Notes: a model not told the origin generated them from the sequence alone. Positions 49,930-60,639 are shown, numbered from the stretch's first letter. The stretch is DNA of 64,000 nt from Streptomyces sp. NBC_00224 (GCF_041435195.1 NZ_CP108106.1:1860001-1924000), one strand, 5' to 3'. A program made the numbers and translations.

Positions 49930-51372
49930 ATGAACGACGCAGCTCCGCAGAACCACGACATCAGCCGACGTTCCGTCCTGGGGGCCGCGGGTGCCGCAGG
50001 CGCCGGGATCGGCGTCGGCGGCCTGGCCACGGGCAGCGCCTCCGCCGCCGAGCAGACCGGGCAGACCGGGCAGACGGCGCGGACCGCGGCCGGGGCCCAG
50101 GAGGCGCCCGCGCCGAAGCGCCAGGGCCGGACCATGATCGGGGTGCCGTTCCAGCGGCGCTCCACGGTGCGGGTGGGCCTGATCGGCCTCGGCAACCGCG
50201 GCGGAAGCATGATCGACCTGTATCTCGCCGTCCCCGGGGTGCGGGTGGTGGCGCTCTGCGACCCGGTGAAGGCCAAGACGGAGAGCGCCGCCGCCAAGGT
50301 GACCGCGGCGGGCCAGCCCGCGCCCACCGTCTACCACAACGGCGACCACGACTACGAACAGCTCCTCAAGCGCGACGACATCGACTTCGTGCACATCGCC
50401 ACGCCCTGGGACACCCACTTCGACATCACCAAGGCCGCCCTGCTCAACGGGGTGCACGCGGGCGTGGAGTGTCCGGCCTCGATGCGCCTGGACCAGCTGT
50501 GGGAGCTGGTCGACCTCTCCGAGCGCACCAGACGCCACTGCATGCAGCTGGAGAACTGCTGTTACGGCAGGAACGAGATGCGGGTGCTGCGGATGGCGCA
50601 CGCGGGCAAGTTCGGCGAGCTGCTGCACGGCGCGGGCGCGTACATCCACGATCTGCGCGGCCTGATGTTCGACCCGAAGTACTACGAGGGGCCCTGGCGC
50701 CGTCTGTGGCACACCCGGCTGCGCGGCGACCTCTACCCCACCCACGGCTTCGGCCCGGTCGCCAACTACATGGACGTCAACCGCGGCGACAGAGTGGTGT
50801 CCATCGTCAGCGTCGGCACGCCCGCGCTCGGCCTGGCCGAGTACCGCGAGGCCCATATGCCCCCGGGCGACCCCAGCTTCAAGGAGTCGTACATCGAGAG
50901 CGACCGGACGATCAGTCTGGTGCAGACGGCCAAGGGCCGGGTGATCCGCCTCGAACACGATGTGTCGACGCCGCACCCCTACAGCCGGATCAACAGCCTC
51001 GGCGGCACCAAGGGCGTCTTCGAGGACTACCCGGAGCGGATCTACATCGAGCCCGACCAGCACGACGACAACTGGGGCGACTTCTCGAAGTACACCGACT
51101 GGGACCACTGGCTCTGGAAGGAGCACGCCAACCCGCCCGGCGGGCACGGCGGCATGGACTACATGCTGGTGTTCCGGGTGATGCAGTGCATGCGCCTCGG
51201 GCTCGTCCCGGACTTCGACGTGTACGACGCGGCCGCCTGGTCGGCGCCGGTGCCACTGAGCCACCTCTCGCTCAAGGCGAAGGGCGCGCCCCAGCAGATC
51301 CCCGACTTCACCCGCGGCGAGTGGCACAGGCCCCGCCCCGGAATGGACTCCGAGAAGCCGGCGGAGGCCTGA
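49930..51372 (+). CDS. Tat-exported GH109-like glycosidase
   Basis: 480 residues from ATG 49930 with CAGGAGA upstream. A twin-arginine signal ([14 protein letters not shown], Arg13-Arg14) fits a protein folded with NAD+ before export. Rossmann loop GLGNRGG at 86-92, then [19 protein letters not shown] and [20 protein letters not shown], the latter close to GH109 alpha-N-acetylgalactosaminidases. [19 protein letters not shown] is another family block. GH109 enzymes hydrolyse by an NAD+-dependent oxidation/elimination route. It faces a secreted PNGase A gene, consistent with glycoprotein breakdown. Confidence 0.85.
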   Translation: MNDAAPQNHDISRRSVLGAAGAAGAGIGVGGLATGSASAAEQTGQTGQTARTAAGAQEAPAPKRQGRTMIGVPFQRRSTVRVGLIGLGNRGGSMIDLYLAVPGVRVVALCDPVKAKTESAAAKVTAAGQPAPTVYHNGDHDYEQLLKRDDIDFVHIATPWDTHFDITKAALLNGVHAGVECPASMRLDQLWELVDLSERTRRHCMQLENCCYGRNEMRVLRMAHAGKFGELLHGAGAYIHDLRGLMFDPKYYEGPWRRLWHTRLRGDLYPTHGFGPVANYMDVNRGDRVVSIVSVGTPALGLAEYREAHMPPGDPSFKESYIESDRTISLVQTAKGRVIRLEHDVSTPHPYSRINSLGGTKGVFEDYPERIYIEPDQHDDNWGDFSKYTDWDHWLWKEHANPPGGHGGMDYMLVFRVMQCMRLGLVPDFDVYDAAAWSAPVPLSHLSLKAKGAPQQIPDFTRGEWHRPRPGMDSEKPAEA

Positions 51373-51376
51373 GTCC

Positions 51377-51412
51377 GCGGGGCCCGTGCTTGGCGGCGAG
51401 CACGGGCCCCGC
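51377..51412. terminator. Perfect 14-bp bidirectional terminator
   Basis: GCGGGGCCCGTGCT (51377-51390) and AGCACGGGCCCCGC (51399-51412) are exact complements with an 8-nt loop, lying between the convergent GH109 and PNGase A genes (stops at 51372 and 51422). Confidence 0.88.
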
Positions 51413-51421
51413 ACCGCCCCG

Positions 51422-53068
51422 TCAGCAGCGCCGCAGGTCCTCGGTGAGGGTGCCCTGGGCGGTCTTGAGGCTGCGGTCGTAGCAGCCGTCGGAGCCGGTC
51501 AGGCGGTAGCGCTCGGCGGAGGTGCCGCTCGCGTGCCGCTGGTCGCGCGGGACGTTCAGGGTCCAGGAGGCGTCGCCCCGGTAGGTGTCGTCCAGGTGCG
51601 ACCACGAGGTGGCCCGGCCGCCGCGCAGGGTGGCGGTGTCCGCGAGGTCCCCGAGGGTGATCACGGTCCGCAGCCGGTCGTCCGCGCCGATGGTGATGGT
51701 GCCGTCCATCGTGTACGTACGGTGCACGCGCGCGGTGACGGCCGGGCCGCGCCCGTCCGTGGTGACCGCGCTGTCGTCGGTCCAACTCCCCTTCAGGGAG
51801 TCGGTGTTCTCGCCCTCGGTCCAGCGGTGGACCGTGTCGGCGGCGACACCGCGGGCGACCGTGGTGGTGACCCGGCCGTGCGAGGTGTCGAGATAGCCCG
51901 CCGTGGTCAGCCGGTGGCCCGCCTTCGCGTCGAGGCGCAGCTCGGTTCCGGGCGTGTAGGTCGTGGAGTCGGTCGGCGCGCTCTCCTCGTGGCGGGTGAG
52001 CGCCCCGGTGACGACCTCGCTGCCCCGGTCCTGCCAGATCAGCACGTTGACCGGCGTCGACCAGCCGGACTGCCCCTCGGGGACCCCGGCGACGGACACC
52101 TCCACGCGGTGCGCGCGGCCGTCGTTGAGCAGCGCCGCGTACGGCGTCAGGTCGTACTCGATCGGCCGTACGTCGAAGGCGTGGGGCGCCGGGACGACGT
52201 ACCAGAGGAAGGGGTTGGACCAGCCGCCGGTCCACACGTTCGGGAACGGCGAGGCGATTCCGGCGAGTTGGCCGTCGACCTTGATCCGCACCTCGCGGTT
52301 GGGCCCCGCGGCCGCCTTGCAGGAGTAGGGCGCGGGGTCCGGCACCGCGAGGTACCAGAACTCCTCGCAGCCGCCGCCCGAGCCGGTCGCGTACACCTCG
52401 GCGACGATCCGCTCGGAGTTGCGCGGCGCCGTCAGCGCGGTGCCGTCGAGCGGCAGCACCCTGTCCGGCGCGGCGGCGGGCTTCACACGGCCCTCGGCTG
52501 GGGGCACCTCCCACGCCCCCTGGGCGTAGGGGGAATAGAAGGTCAGCGTGACCTTGACGTCGATCACGCCGGTGTACGTCTCGTCGACAACATTGCCGAT
52601 CAGCATCTCGACGGGCTGCGCGGAGCGGAAGGTGTCGCTGTAGCGGGTGACGTCCTTCTCGACGTTCCAGGCGATGCCGTCCGGCGAGGGCTCGGGGGTG
52701 GACGTGCGCAGCACCTCGACGCCGCCGACGTGGAGATAGCCGAGGCGGTCGTACTGCCTCCCCTTGACGTTGCCGTCGAGCCGCAGCACCACCTTGCTCC
52801 ACCGGTCGCCGCATCCCTTGGGCGGCGCGTAACTCCCCTTGTACGGCGTGAAGTCGCGGAACTGCGCCTGCGCCAGGGTGACTTGGCAGCTACGGGTGTG
52901 CGGGACGGCGACCGGCGGCGCGGCGGTGACCGGGTCGTGCCAGTCGGTGCCGAACTCGGCGGGGGGCTCGGCCGGCTGTGCGGCCGCCGCGGCCGGGCCC
53001 GCGCCTAGCAGCGCTCCGGCCGCGAGCACCACCGCGCCGATCATGGACATGATCCTCTGTGGTCTCAT
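51422..53068 (-). CDS. Secreted peptide-N4-asparagine amidase (PNGase A family)
   Basis: 548 residues from ATG 53068; a second ATG at 53050 has a better ribosome site (GAGG) and gives MSMIGAVVLAAG. Signal peptide to about residue 30. Family blocks: EFGTDWHDPVTAAPPVAVPH, FTPYKGSYAPPKGCGDRWSK, VLRLDGNVKGRQYDRLGYLH, then EEFWYLAVPDP and WTGGWSNPFLWYVV. PNGase A removes N-glycans from glycopeptides. Beta-rich domains similar to PNGase F are expected. Several cysteines suggest disulfides, fitting secretion. With GH109 it may scavenge fungal or plant glycoproteins. Confidence 0.87.
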   Translation of the reverse strand: MRPQRIMSMIGAVVLAAGALLGAGPAAAAAQPAEPPAEFGTDWHDPVTAAPPVAVPHTRSCQVTLAQAQFRDFTPYKGSYAPPKGCGDRWSKVVLRLDGNVKGRQYDRLGYLHVGGVEVLRTSTPEPSPDGIAWNVEKDVTRYSDTFRSAQPVEMLIGNVVDETYTGVIDVKVTLTFYSPYAQGAWEVPPAEGRVKPAAAPDRVLPLDGTALTAPRNSERIVAEVYATGSGGGCEEFWYLAVPDPAPYSCKAAAGPNREVRIKVDGQLAGIASPFPNVWTGGWSNPFLWYVVPAPHAFDVRPIEYDLTPYAALLNDGRAHRVEVSVAGVPEGQSGWSTPVNVLIWQDRGSEVVTGALTRHEESAPTDSTTYTPGTELRLDAKAGHRLTTAGYLDTSHGRVTTTVARGVAADTVHRWTEGENTDSLKGSWTDDSAVTTDGRGPAVTARVHRTYTMDGTITIGADDRLRTVITLGDLADTATLRGGRATSWSHLDDTYRGDASWTLNVPRDQRHASGTSAERYRLTGSDGCYDRSLKTAQGTLTEDLRRC

Positions 53069-53226
53069 GCGTCAGGAGTGAAGCGTGAGTGGGCGCCGCG
53101 CGCCAGGGGCCGGCCGCCGGTCTTGGCGCGTTCCGGCCGCCCGGGCGGGAAAATCAATTGCCCCGGGGCCTCCCGGAAGGCCAACCTTGCACGGTTTGAA
53201 CCACTCTTTCCGATCCTTGGGACGTC

Positions 53227-55071
53227 ATGCAGATTCGCGATCTTCCTTATACGGATCCAGGCGAACCGGACGTCCGCTCGGGTCCCCGGTTCCTGCTGTG
53301 GCTGGGCCTGGGCCAGCTCGGCGGGCAGCTCAGATCGATGGCCTGGGGGCTGCTGCACCAGTGCGGCATCGCCGGGCTGCCGCTCGGCGTGGGCATCGCC
53401 GTACAGGCCGTGATCGACCGCTCGGGTACGCGGCTCGCGCTCGCGGGCGGCCTCATCGCGCTGATGGGCGCGGCCATCGCCGTCGGCGACACCATGCTGC
53501 ACCGCACCGCGGTGACCAACTGGATCACGGCAGCGGCCCGTGTGCAGCAGCTGCTCGCGCGCAAGACCGCCGAGCTCGGCTCGGTGCTCACGCGCCGGGT
53601 CGCGGCGGGCGAGGTCGTCGCCGTCTCCACCGGCGACGTCGAGAAGATCGGCTGGTTCGTGGAGGCGCTGTCGCGGTTCGCGGCGGCAGCCACCGCACTG
53701 GTGATCATCTGCGTCGGCCTGGTGCTGTACCAGCCGACGCTCGGCGTCGTGGTCGCCGCCGGAGTGCCCGTCATGGCCCTGGCCGTCCTGCCGTTGCTGC
53801 CGCCCGCCACCCGGCGGGCCGACACCCAGCGCGAGAAGGCGGGCCGGGCGACCGAGCTGGCCTCGGACACCGTGGCCGGGCTGCGGGTACTGCGCGGCAT
53901 CGGCGGCGAGGAGCTCTTCCTCGGCCGCTACCGCGAGGCCTCCCAGGAGGTCCGCAGGGCAGCCGTGCGCAGCGCCCGCATGTGGTCGCTGATCTCGGCG
54001 GTCCAGGTGCTGCTGCCGGGCGTCCTGCTGATCACGGTGGTCTGGTACGGGGCGGCGCTGGCCCGCGACGGCCGGATCCAGGTCGGTGAACTGGTCACCG
54101 TGTACAGCGCGGTGACGCTGATGCTGTTCCCGCTGCGCCACTTCGAGGAGATCGCCATGGCGTACTCCTTCTCGCGGCCCTCGGCCAAGCGCGCGGCCCG
54201 CGTGCTGGCACTGCGGAGGGTCACCGACCCGTCCGGGACGGACACGGGGGTGCCGTCCCGGACGGCGGCGGCGCCGGCCGGGTCCTCCCGGCCCGCCGCC
54301 GAGGGGCTGTCCGGCGACCTGTACGACCCGGCGACCGGACTGCTCGCGCCCGAGGGCCGGTTCACGGCCGTGGTGTGCGGCGACCCGGACGCGGCCGGAC
54401 GGCTGGCCGAGCACCTGGGCGGACACGCCACCGAGGCCGACGCCTTGGCGTCCGCCCTGCTCGGCGGGGTCGCGCTCGACGGGCTCCCGCTGGACGCGGC
54501 ACGGGCCGCCGTCCTCGTCCAGGACAAGGACCCGGTACTGCTCTCCGGCACGCTCCACGAGCTCCTGGACGTGCCCTCGTCCGGGAAGGTCGCGGCCGAC
54601 GAGGCGCTGGCGGCGGCGCAGTGCGGCGACGTCCTGGACGCGCTGGCCCAGGCGTCGGTGGACACCGACGGCGACCCGATGCGCACCCGGATCACCGAGC
54701 GCGGCCGGTCGCTCTCCGGCGGCCAGCGCCAACGCCTCGCCCTGGCACGGTCGTTGGTGACCGACCCGGAGGTGCTCGTCCTGGACGAGCCGACCTCGGC
54801 GGTCGACTCGCACACCGAGTCACGGGTGGCGGGCGGCATCAAGCGGCTGCGCGCGGGCCGTACGACGGTCGTGTTCTCGTCGTCGCCGCTGCTGCTCGAC
54901 CTGGCGGACCGGGTCGTCCTCGTGCACGACGGCGAGGTCGCCTCGGTCGGGGTGCACCGCGACCTGATGCGCACCGACGCCCGCTACCGCGCGGTGGTCA
55001 CCCGCGAGACCGACGAGTCGGCGCGGACCGAAGAGACACAGTCACTGGAGAAATGGGAGGAGACGGCATGA
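53227..55071 (+). CDS. ABC exporter half with degenerate ATP site (no Walker A)
   Basis: 614 residues from ATG 53227. Six helices at about 25-320. In the ATPase domain the expected Walker A position (about 380-392) reads VVCGDPDAAGRLAEHL, lacking GxxGxGKST entirely. The signature SLSGGQRQRLALARSL and Walker B VLVLDEPTSAVD are intact, but the switch histidine is replaced (VVFSSSPLLL). It cannot bind ATP by itself at its own site; it supplies the LSGGQ to its partner. Overlaps the next gene by four bases (ATGA), so both halves are made together. Confidence 0.9.
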   Translation: MQIRDLPYTDPGEPDVRSGPRFLLWLGLGQLGGQLRSMAWGLLHQCGIAGLPLGVGIAVQAVIDRSGTRLALAGGLIALMGAAIAVGDTMLHRTAVTNWITAAARVQQLLARKTAELGSVLTRRVAAGEVVAVSTGDVEKIGWFVEALSRFAAAATALVIICVGLVLYQPTLGVVVAAGVPVMALAVLPLLPPATRRADTQREKAGRATELASDTVAGLRVLRGIGGEELFLGRYREASQEVRRAAVRSARMWSLISAVQVLLPGVLLITVVWYGAALARDGRIQVGELVTVYSAVTLMLFPLRHFEEIAMAYSFSRPSAKRAARVLALRRVTDPSGTDTGVPSRTAAAPAGSSRPAAEGLSGDLYDPATGLLAPEGRFTAVVCGDPDAAGRLAEHLGGHATEADALASALLGGVALDGLPLDAARAAVLVQDKDPVLLSGTLHELLDVPSSGKVAADEALAAAQCGDVLDALAQASVDTDGDPMRTRITERGRSLSGGQRQRLALARSLVTDPEVLVLDEPTSAVDSHTESRVAGGIKRLRAGRTTVVFSSSPLLLDLADRVVLVHDGEVASVGVHRDLMRTDARYRAVVTRETDESARTEETQSLEKWEETA

Positions 55072-56849
55072 TCGGCGTGGCGGCACCCGAGTACGACCCG
55101 GCGGCCCCGCAGTCGGCCACCACCCTGCCGGTCGGCACCCCGGCGACCGTCCGGGCGTACGTACGTCAGCTGATGCGGCGCCACCGCAAGGCGTTCGCGC
55201 TGCTCATCGGGGTCAACGCGGTCGCGGTGATCTCCTCGATGGTCGGCCCGTACCTGCTGGGCGGGATCGTCGAGGACCTCTCCAACGACGTCCAGGACCT
55301 CCATCTGGAGCGCACGGCCGCGCTGTTCGCGGGGGCGCTGATCGTGCAGACCGTGTTCGTGCGGCTGGTGCGGCTGCGCGGCGGGATGCTCGGCGAGGAG
55401 ATGCTGGCCGATCTGCGCGAGGACTTCCTGGTGCGGTCGGTGGGGCTGCCGCCGGGCGTCCTGGAGCGCGCGGGCACGGGCGATCTGCTCTCCCGGATCA
55501 CCACGGACATCGACCGGCTGGCCAACGCGATGCGCGAGGCCGTGCCGCAGCTGGCCATCGGTGTGGTGTGGGCGCTGCTGCTCATCGGCGCGCTCACGGC
55601 CACCGCGCCGCCGCTGGCCCTGGCGGTGCTCGTGGCGCTGCCCATGCTCGTGGCGGTGTGCCGCTGGTACTTCAGGCGGGCGCCCTCGGCGTACCGCTCG
55701 GAGGCGGCCGGGTACGCGGCGGTCGCCGCCGTGCTCGCCGAGACCGTCGACGCGGGCCGGACCATCGAGGCGCACCGCCTCGGCGAGCGCCGCATCGCGC
55801 TCTCCGACCGGCGGATCACCGAGTGGACGGCCTGGGAGCGGTACACGCTGTGGCTGCGGTCGGTCCTGTTCCCCGTCATCAACCTCACCCACACCACCAT
55901 CCTGCTGGCCGTCCTGATGATCGGCGGAACGTTCGTCCTGAACGACTGGCTCACCGTCGGGCAGCTGACGACGGGCGCGATGCTCGCGATGATGATGGTC
56001 GAGCCGGTCGGTCTGATCCTGCGCTGGTACGACGAGCTCCAGGTCGCCCAGGTCTCGCTGGCCAGGCTCGTCGGCGTCCGGGACATCGAGCCGGACGCGG
56101 GCGACGCCGAGGTGCGCCCGGACGGCCGGGACGTCGAGGCGGACGAGGTGCGCTTCGGCTACCGCGAGGGCGTGGACGTACTGCACCAGGTCTCGCTGTC
56201 GGTGGCGCCGGGCACCCGGCTGGCGCTGGTGGGGCCGTCCGGCGCGGGCAAGTCCACGCTCGGGCGGCTGCTCGCGGGCATCTACGCCCCGCGCGAGGGC
56301 AGCGTCACGCTCGGCGAGGCCGAGCTGTCGCGGATGCCCGCCGAGCGGGTGCGCGAGCACGTGGCGCTGGTCAACCAGGAGCACCACGTGTTCGTGGGCT
56401 CGCTGCGGGACAACCTGCTGCTCGCCCGGCAGGGCGCCGGGGACGCCGAGCTGTGGGCGGCCCTGGGCGCGGTCGACGCCGACGGCTGGGCGCGGGCGCT
56501 CGACGACGGCCTGGACACGGAGGTCGGCTCCGGCGGGCTCTCCCTCACCCCGGCCCAGGCCCAGCAGATCGCGCTGGCCCGCCTGGTCCTCGCGGACCCG
56601 CACACGCTGGTCCTGGACGAGGCGACCTCGCTCCTCGACCCGCGCGCCGCACGGCACCTGGAGCGCTCACTGGCGCGGGTGCTGGACGGCCGTACGGTCG
56701 TGGCGATCGCCCACCGGCTGCACACCGCGCACGACGCGGACATGATCGCGGTGGTCGAGAACGGCCGCATCAGCGAGCTGGGCAGCCATGACGCCCTGGT
56801 CGAGGCGGACGGCGCGTACGCCGCGCTGTGGCGGTCCTGGCACGGGTGA
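55068..56849 (+). CDS. ABC exporter half with degenerate signature
   Basis: 593 residues from ATG 55068. Six helices at about 40-330. Walker A GPSGAGKST, Walker B TLVLDEATSLLD and switch His IAHRLHTA are intact, but the signature reads SLTPAQAQQIALARL, not LSGGQ. With the partner (no Walker A, good signature) exactly one complete composite ATP site can form; the other site lacks both Walker A and signature. Heterodimeric exporter of unknown substrate. No regulator or biosynthetic genes adjoin. Confidence 0.9.
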   Translation: MIGVAAPEYDPAAPQSATTLPVGTPATVRAYVRQLMRRHRKAFALLIGVNAVAVISSMVGPYLLGGIVEDLSNDVQDLHLERTAALFAGALIVQTVFVRLVRLRGGMLGEEMLADLREDFLVRSVGLPPGVLERAGTGDLLSRITTDIDRLANAMREAVPQLAIGVVWALLLIGALTATAPPLALAVLVALPMLVAVCRWYFRRAPSAYRSEAAGYAAVAAVLAETVDAGRTIEAHRLGERRIALSDRRITEWTAWERYTLWLRSVLFPVINLTHTTILLAVLMIGGTFVLNDWLTVGQLTTGAMLAMMMVEPVGLILRWYDELQVAQVSLARLVGVRDIEPDAGDAEVRPDGRDVEADEVRFGYREGVDVLHQVSLSVAPGTRLALVGPSGAGKSTLGRLLAGIYAPREGSVTLGEAELSRMPAERVREHVALVNQEHHVFVGSLRDNLLLARQGAGDAELWAALGAVDADGWARALDDGLDTEVGSGGLSLTPAQAQQIALARLVLADPHTLVLDEATSLLDPRAARHLERSLARVLDGRTVVAIAHRLHTAHDADMIAVVENGRISELGSHDALVEADGAYAALWRSWHG

Positions 56850-56867
56850 GGCCTCGACGGGTGGTGG

Positions 56868-59800
56868 TCAGTCCGGGGGCGCCGCCTCCGGACCGGCCTC
56901 CCCTCGGGGCAGCCACTTCTCGATCACGATCAGCAGCGCGTCGGTGTCGACCGGCTTGGTCAGATACGCGGAGGCGCCCGCCTCGATGCTGCGCTCGCGG
57001 TCGCCCGCCATCGCCTTGGCCGTGAGCGCGACGACCGGTAGCGCCTCGTAGCCCGGAATCCGCCGGATCCGCCTCATCGTCTCGTTGCCGTCCATCCCCG
57101 GCATCATCACGTCCATCAGGACGAGGTCGACGCCGGGGCGGCCTTCGAGCATGTCGATCGCCTCCTGGCCGCTCTCCGCGTACCAGACGGTCAGCCCGTG
57201 CTGTTCGAGGACCGAGGTGAGGGCGAAGACATTGCGTACGTCGTCGTCGACGACCAGGACGTGCTCGCCCTCGAACCCGCCGGTGAACAACGGAAGCAGG
57301 GCGGGCGTCTCCTCCGGCAGCGGATCGAAGTCGTCCAGCTCCCCCGCCACCGGCCCCCGGGGCAGGTCGAGGGTGAACGTCGAGCCCCGGCCGACCTCGC
57401 TCTCGCAGCGGATCTCGCCGCCGAGCAGCCCGGCGATCTCCCGGCTGATGGACAGACCGAGCCCCGTACCGCCGTATCTGCGGCTCGTCGTGCCGTCGGC
57501 CTGCTGGAACGCGTCGAAGATCACCTGGATCTTGTCGGCGGGAATGCCGATCCCGGAGTCGGAGACCGAGAACACCATCCGGGGGCCGAGCTGGCCGACC
57601 CGCAGCTCCACGGCCCCGTCGGCGTCGGTGAACTTCACCGCGTTGGCAAGCAGATTGCGCAGCACCTGGAGCAGCCGCTGCTCGTCGGTGTACAGCTCGG
57701 TGGACACCCCGGGCGCCAGGCTCACGGAGAAGTCGATCCCCTTGTCCGCCATCAGCGGGCGGAACGTCGCCTCCACATGGTCCACCAGCGCGGCGACCCC
57801 GATCCAGGCCGGCGCGACCTCCATCCGGCCCGCCTCCACCCGGGTGAGGTCCAGGATGTCGTTGATCAGTTCGAGCAGGTCGGAGCCCGCGCGGTGGATC
57901 GTCTCGGCGAACTCGATCTGCCGTTGCGAGAGGGTGCCCTCGACGTTGTCGGCGAGCAACTTGGCGAGGAGCAGCATCGAGTTCAAAGGGGTGCGCAGCT
58001 CGTGCGACATGTTCGCCAGGAACTCGGACTTGAAGCGCATCGAGACCGCCAGCAACTCCGCCCGCTCCTGCAGGATCTGGCGGGCCTCCTCGATCTCGTG
58101 GTTCTTCACCTCGATGTCCCGGTTGGCGCGCGCGAGGAGTTCGGCCTTCTCCTCCAGCTCCGCGTTGGAGGCCTGGAGCGCCAGCATCTGCCGCTCGGTG
58201 CGCTCCTGTTCGCGCAGGACCGCGAGGCTCCTGCGCATCAGCGCCCCCACCTCGGGCGGAATGTCGTCAGGGCGCTCGTCCAGCCACCGCTGCGCCTCCG
58301 CGACCCGAGGGGCCGACATCAGGTCGCCCTCGGTCGCGCGCTCCTCCGCGACCGCCAGCCACTGCTGGAAGTCGGCGTCCTCGTCCACCCATCCGGCCAG
58401 CCGCTGCCAGCCCCGGATCAGCGCCTCGTGGGCGATCTCCGCCGTGCCGGGCCCCTCCGGGCCCACGACGACCAGGCGCCGCTCGGGGTCGGCCATCAGC
58501 TGGGCCACGTACCAGTCCGCGCCGAGGTGGACGCGCCGGGCCGCGACCCGTACCGCGCTGGCCGCGCCGCCCCGGGCCCGGATCATGGAGAGCAGGACGC
58601 GCCGGATCCGGGCCTCGTCCAGGGTCTGGGTCAGGAAGCGGTAGACCTGCTCGGCATGGCGGTTGAGGGCGCCGGAGACGCCGCCGAGGCCGTGATAGCT
58701 GTCGAAGCTGATCCGGCGCTCGCGCTGCATCGGCCAGAGTTCGGTCAGGGCGAACTCAAGGAGCGGCAGCCCGCCCGGCCCCTTGCTCGCCTCGGCCGCC
58801 ACGGCCTCGGCCAGCCCCTCGGTGAAGGTCACCCCGGCGAGCGCGGCCGGTTCGACGATCACCCGGGTCAGCGCCGCCTCGTCGAGCGGGGACACGTTCA
58901 GCTGCCGGTCCTGCAAACGGGGGCCGATGTCCGCCAGCTCCAGCAGATCGGGCAGGAAGTCGGAGCGCAGGGTGCAGATGAGGCGTACGTCGGGGCTCTG
59001 CACCGTCTCGGGCGGCGGAAAGGTCTGCCGGAGGAAGCGCACCGGGTCCGCCCCCTCCGTACCGGCGCTGAACACCTCCTCGAACTGGTCGCCGATGAGC
59101 GCGAGGCGGCGGCCCGAGAGCACCGACACCCGGGTCGCCACCGGCCAGAAGCCCTCCTCGCGCAGGGCGCGGCAGCGGTTCTCCAGCTGTTCGAGCGAGT
59201 GGTCGCCGCCCGGGCACTCCAGGTCGAGCAGCGCCCGCGCCAGCGTGTCGTACGGCGTGGCGCCCGGCCGGAAGGTGGCCACCGACCAGCCGTCCGCGCG
59301 CAGCCCGGGTTCGAGCCCGGCAGCCACCAGCGAGGACTTGCCGACCCCGGACGGGCCGGTGACGACGACCAGCGGCCGGTCCTTCACCATCGCCCGCAGC
59401 CCGGCGATCTCCCGCTCGCGGCCGACGAAGAGCCCGGCCCGGGCGTCGGCGGCGGTGAAGGACCGCAGGCCCCGGTAGGGGCAGGGCGGCAGCATGCTGC
59501 CGCCGAGGACCTCGGGCCAGGCGGCCGACACCTCGGTCATGGGCACCGCGTACGCGTCGTCGGTGCGGCCCTCCCGCCCGGCGACCGCCAGCAGCCCGAC
59601 GACCGCGTCGCCCCACGCGTCCCCCACGATCACCGGGGCGCCGCTGAAACCGGGCTGGGCGCGCAGCGCGGACTCGCTCTCGGCGTCGAGCTGGACCAGT
59701 CCCCCGCCGACGGCGCCCCGCAGCCGACAGGACGACCAGGCGCCGTTGGCGGTACGGGACCGGCTCGCCGGATAGCCGAAGACCCCGGCCCGCACGTCCT

Positions 59801-60170
59801 CGGCCCCGCAGCCCGGCACCGCGACCAGCCGGGCGGGACCGGCGCCGACCGGCAGCGTGTCGCCCACCACGACCAGACCGGCCGTGTCGCGCCCGCCGAG
59901 CCCGGGCGCCGCGGGCGGGTCCCAGGCGGCGACGCGGCACTCGCGCAGCGGCGCGCCCTCCGCGTTCCCCAGGAGCGGGAAGTCGACGCGGATCCTGGCG
60001 CTGTCCGGGGGTCGCTCGCGGTCGGCCTTGTCCCGGCCGAGCGCCGCGTTGATCACATGGGCGCAGGTCACGATGTGCCGCTCGCCCACGACACAGCCGA
60101 CTCCGGCCGCCATCGGGGGTTCGGCCGTGGCGTGCCGGATCCTGACGACGAACCCCTCCCGCCCGGTCAT
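56868..60170 (-). CDS. Trypsin-nSTAND-hybrid histidine kinase fusion
   Basis: 1100 residues from ATG 60170, overlapping its upstream partner by four bases. Domains in order: a trypsin-like protease (~1-215) with His38 in VTCAHV, Asp95 in GGRDTAGL and Ser176 in QPGFSGAPV; a STAND NTPase (~225-600) opening [14 protein letters not shown], Walker [10 protein letters not shown] at 262-270 and [13 protein letters not shown] as Walker B; a coiled coil (~640-725); a histidine kinase with SHELRTPLN (His733), [10 protein letters not shown] and DSGIGIP; and a receiver domain (~980-1095) with phospho-acceptor Asp near 1030 in VLMDVMMPG. No membrane helix, so cytoplasmic. The protease-STAND pair is typical of bacterial conflict/NTP-switch systems; here the output is a phosphorelay. 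Confidence 0.92.
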   Translation of the reverse strand: MTGREGFVVRIRHATAEPPMAAGVGCVVGERHIVTCAHVINAALGRDKADRERPPDSARIRVDFPLLGNAEGAPLRECRVAAWDPPAAPGLGGRDTAGLVVVGDTLPVGAGPARLVAVPGCGAEDVRAGVFGYPASRSRTANGAWSSCRLRGAVGGGLVQLDAESESALRAQPGFSGAPVIVGDAWGDAVVGLLAVAGREGRTDDAYAVPMTEVSAAWPEVLGGSMLPPCPYRGLRSFTAADARAGLFVGREREIAGLRAMVKDRPLVVVTGPSGVGKSSLVAAGLEPGLRADGWSVATFRPGATPYDTLARALLDLECPGGDHSLEQLENRCRALREEGFWPVATRVSVLSGRRLALIGDQFEEVFSAGTEGADPVRFLRQTFPPPETVQSPDVRLICTLRSDFLPDLLELADIGPRLQDRQLNVSPLDEAALTRVIVEPAALAGVTFTEGLAEAVAAEASKGPGGLPLLEFALTELWPMQRERRISFDSYHGLGGVSGALNRHAEQVYRFLTQTLDEARIRRVLLSMIRARGGAASAVRVAARRVHLGADWYVAQLMADPERRLVVVGPEGPGTAEIAHEALIRGWQRLAGWVDEDADFQQWLAVAEERATEGDLMSAPRVAEAQRWLDERPDDIPPEVGALMRRSLAVLREQERTERQMLALQASNAELEEKAELLARANRDIEVKNHEIEEARQILQERAELLAVSMRFKSEFLANMSHELRTPLNSMLLLAKLLADNVEGTLSQRQIEFAETIHRAGSDLLELINDILDLTRVEAGRMEVAPAWIGVAALVDHVEATFRPLMADKGIDFSVSLAPGVSTELYTDEQRLLQVLRNLLANAVKFTDADGAVELRVGQLGPRMVFSVSDSGIGIPADKIQVIFDAFQQADGTTSRRYGGTGLGLSISREIAGLLGGEIRCESEVGRGSTFTLDLPRGPVAGELDDFDPLPEETPALLPLFTGGFEGEHVLVVDDDVRNVFALTSVLEQHGLTVWYAESGQEAIDMLEGRPGVDLVLMDVMMPGMDGNETMRRIRRIPGYEALPVVALTAKAMAGDRERSIEAGASAYLTKPVDTDALLIVIEKWLPRGEAGPEAAPPD

Positions 60171-60496
60171 GCTCCGGCGCGGTTCCAGACGAGCCGGACG
60201 GCGAAGTTCACCTCGGCCGTCCCCTTGGCGATGATCACGCCGGACTCGCCACCCGCCTTGAGGCCGAACTCGATCTCGACCTCGTCGGGCCCGAGCCCGC
60301 GCACCGTCTCGACGACGCGGGACAGCGCGGGCCGCACCTGGTCCATCGCCTCCGCGAGCGACACCCTGGCCCGGGCCACCGTGCCGGCGCCGCCCGCGGC
60401 CAGCTCCAGGTCGCCGCCGGTCTCGTCCTCGCCGATCTCGAACACGGCCCGCACATCGCTGCCGTGCTCCAACGGCATCGTCAGAATCTGCACCAT
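60167..60496 (-). CDS. Trypsin-co-occurring domain protein (CU044_2847 family)
   Basis: 109 residues from ATG 60496. The segments MVQILTMPLEHGSDVRAVFE at the start, RVSLAEAMDQVRPALSRVVE in the middle and VEIEFGLKAGGESGVIIAKG then VNFAVRLVW at the end match the small alpha/beta domain called trypsin-co-occurring domain 1, found beside trypsin-STAND proteins. Translationally coupled to the protease-STAND-kinase gene. It may be a sensor, a substrate or an adaptor for the protease; not known. Confidence 0.88.
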   Translation of the reverse strand: MVQILTMPLEHGSDVRAVFEIGEDETGGDLELAAGGAGTVARARVSLAEAMDQVRPALSRVVETVRGLGPDEVEIEFGLKAGGESGVIIAKGTAEVNFAVRLVWNRAGA

Positions 60497-60639
60497 GCGG
60501 TCGCCCCGCCGCCCTCACTGCCGTACGAGCGCGGCGCGTCCGCCCGGAACGCGGAGCCGCCGCGATGACGGGTCCCATCGTCGGCCACGGCGGGCCGCGG
60601 GCGCAGCCGGTTCACGGAAACCCACCCGGGGCCGCGGGC

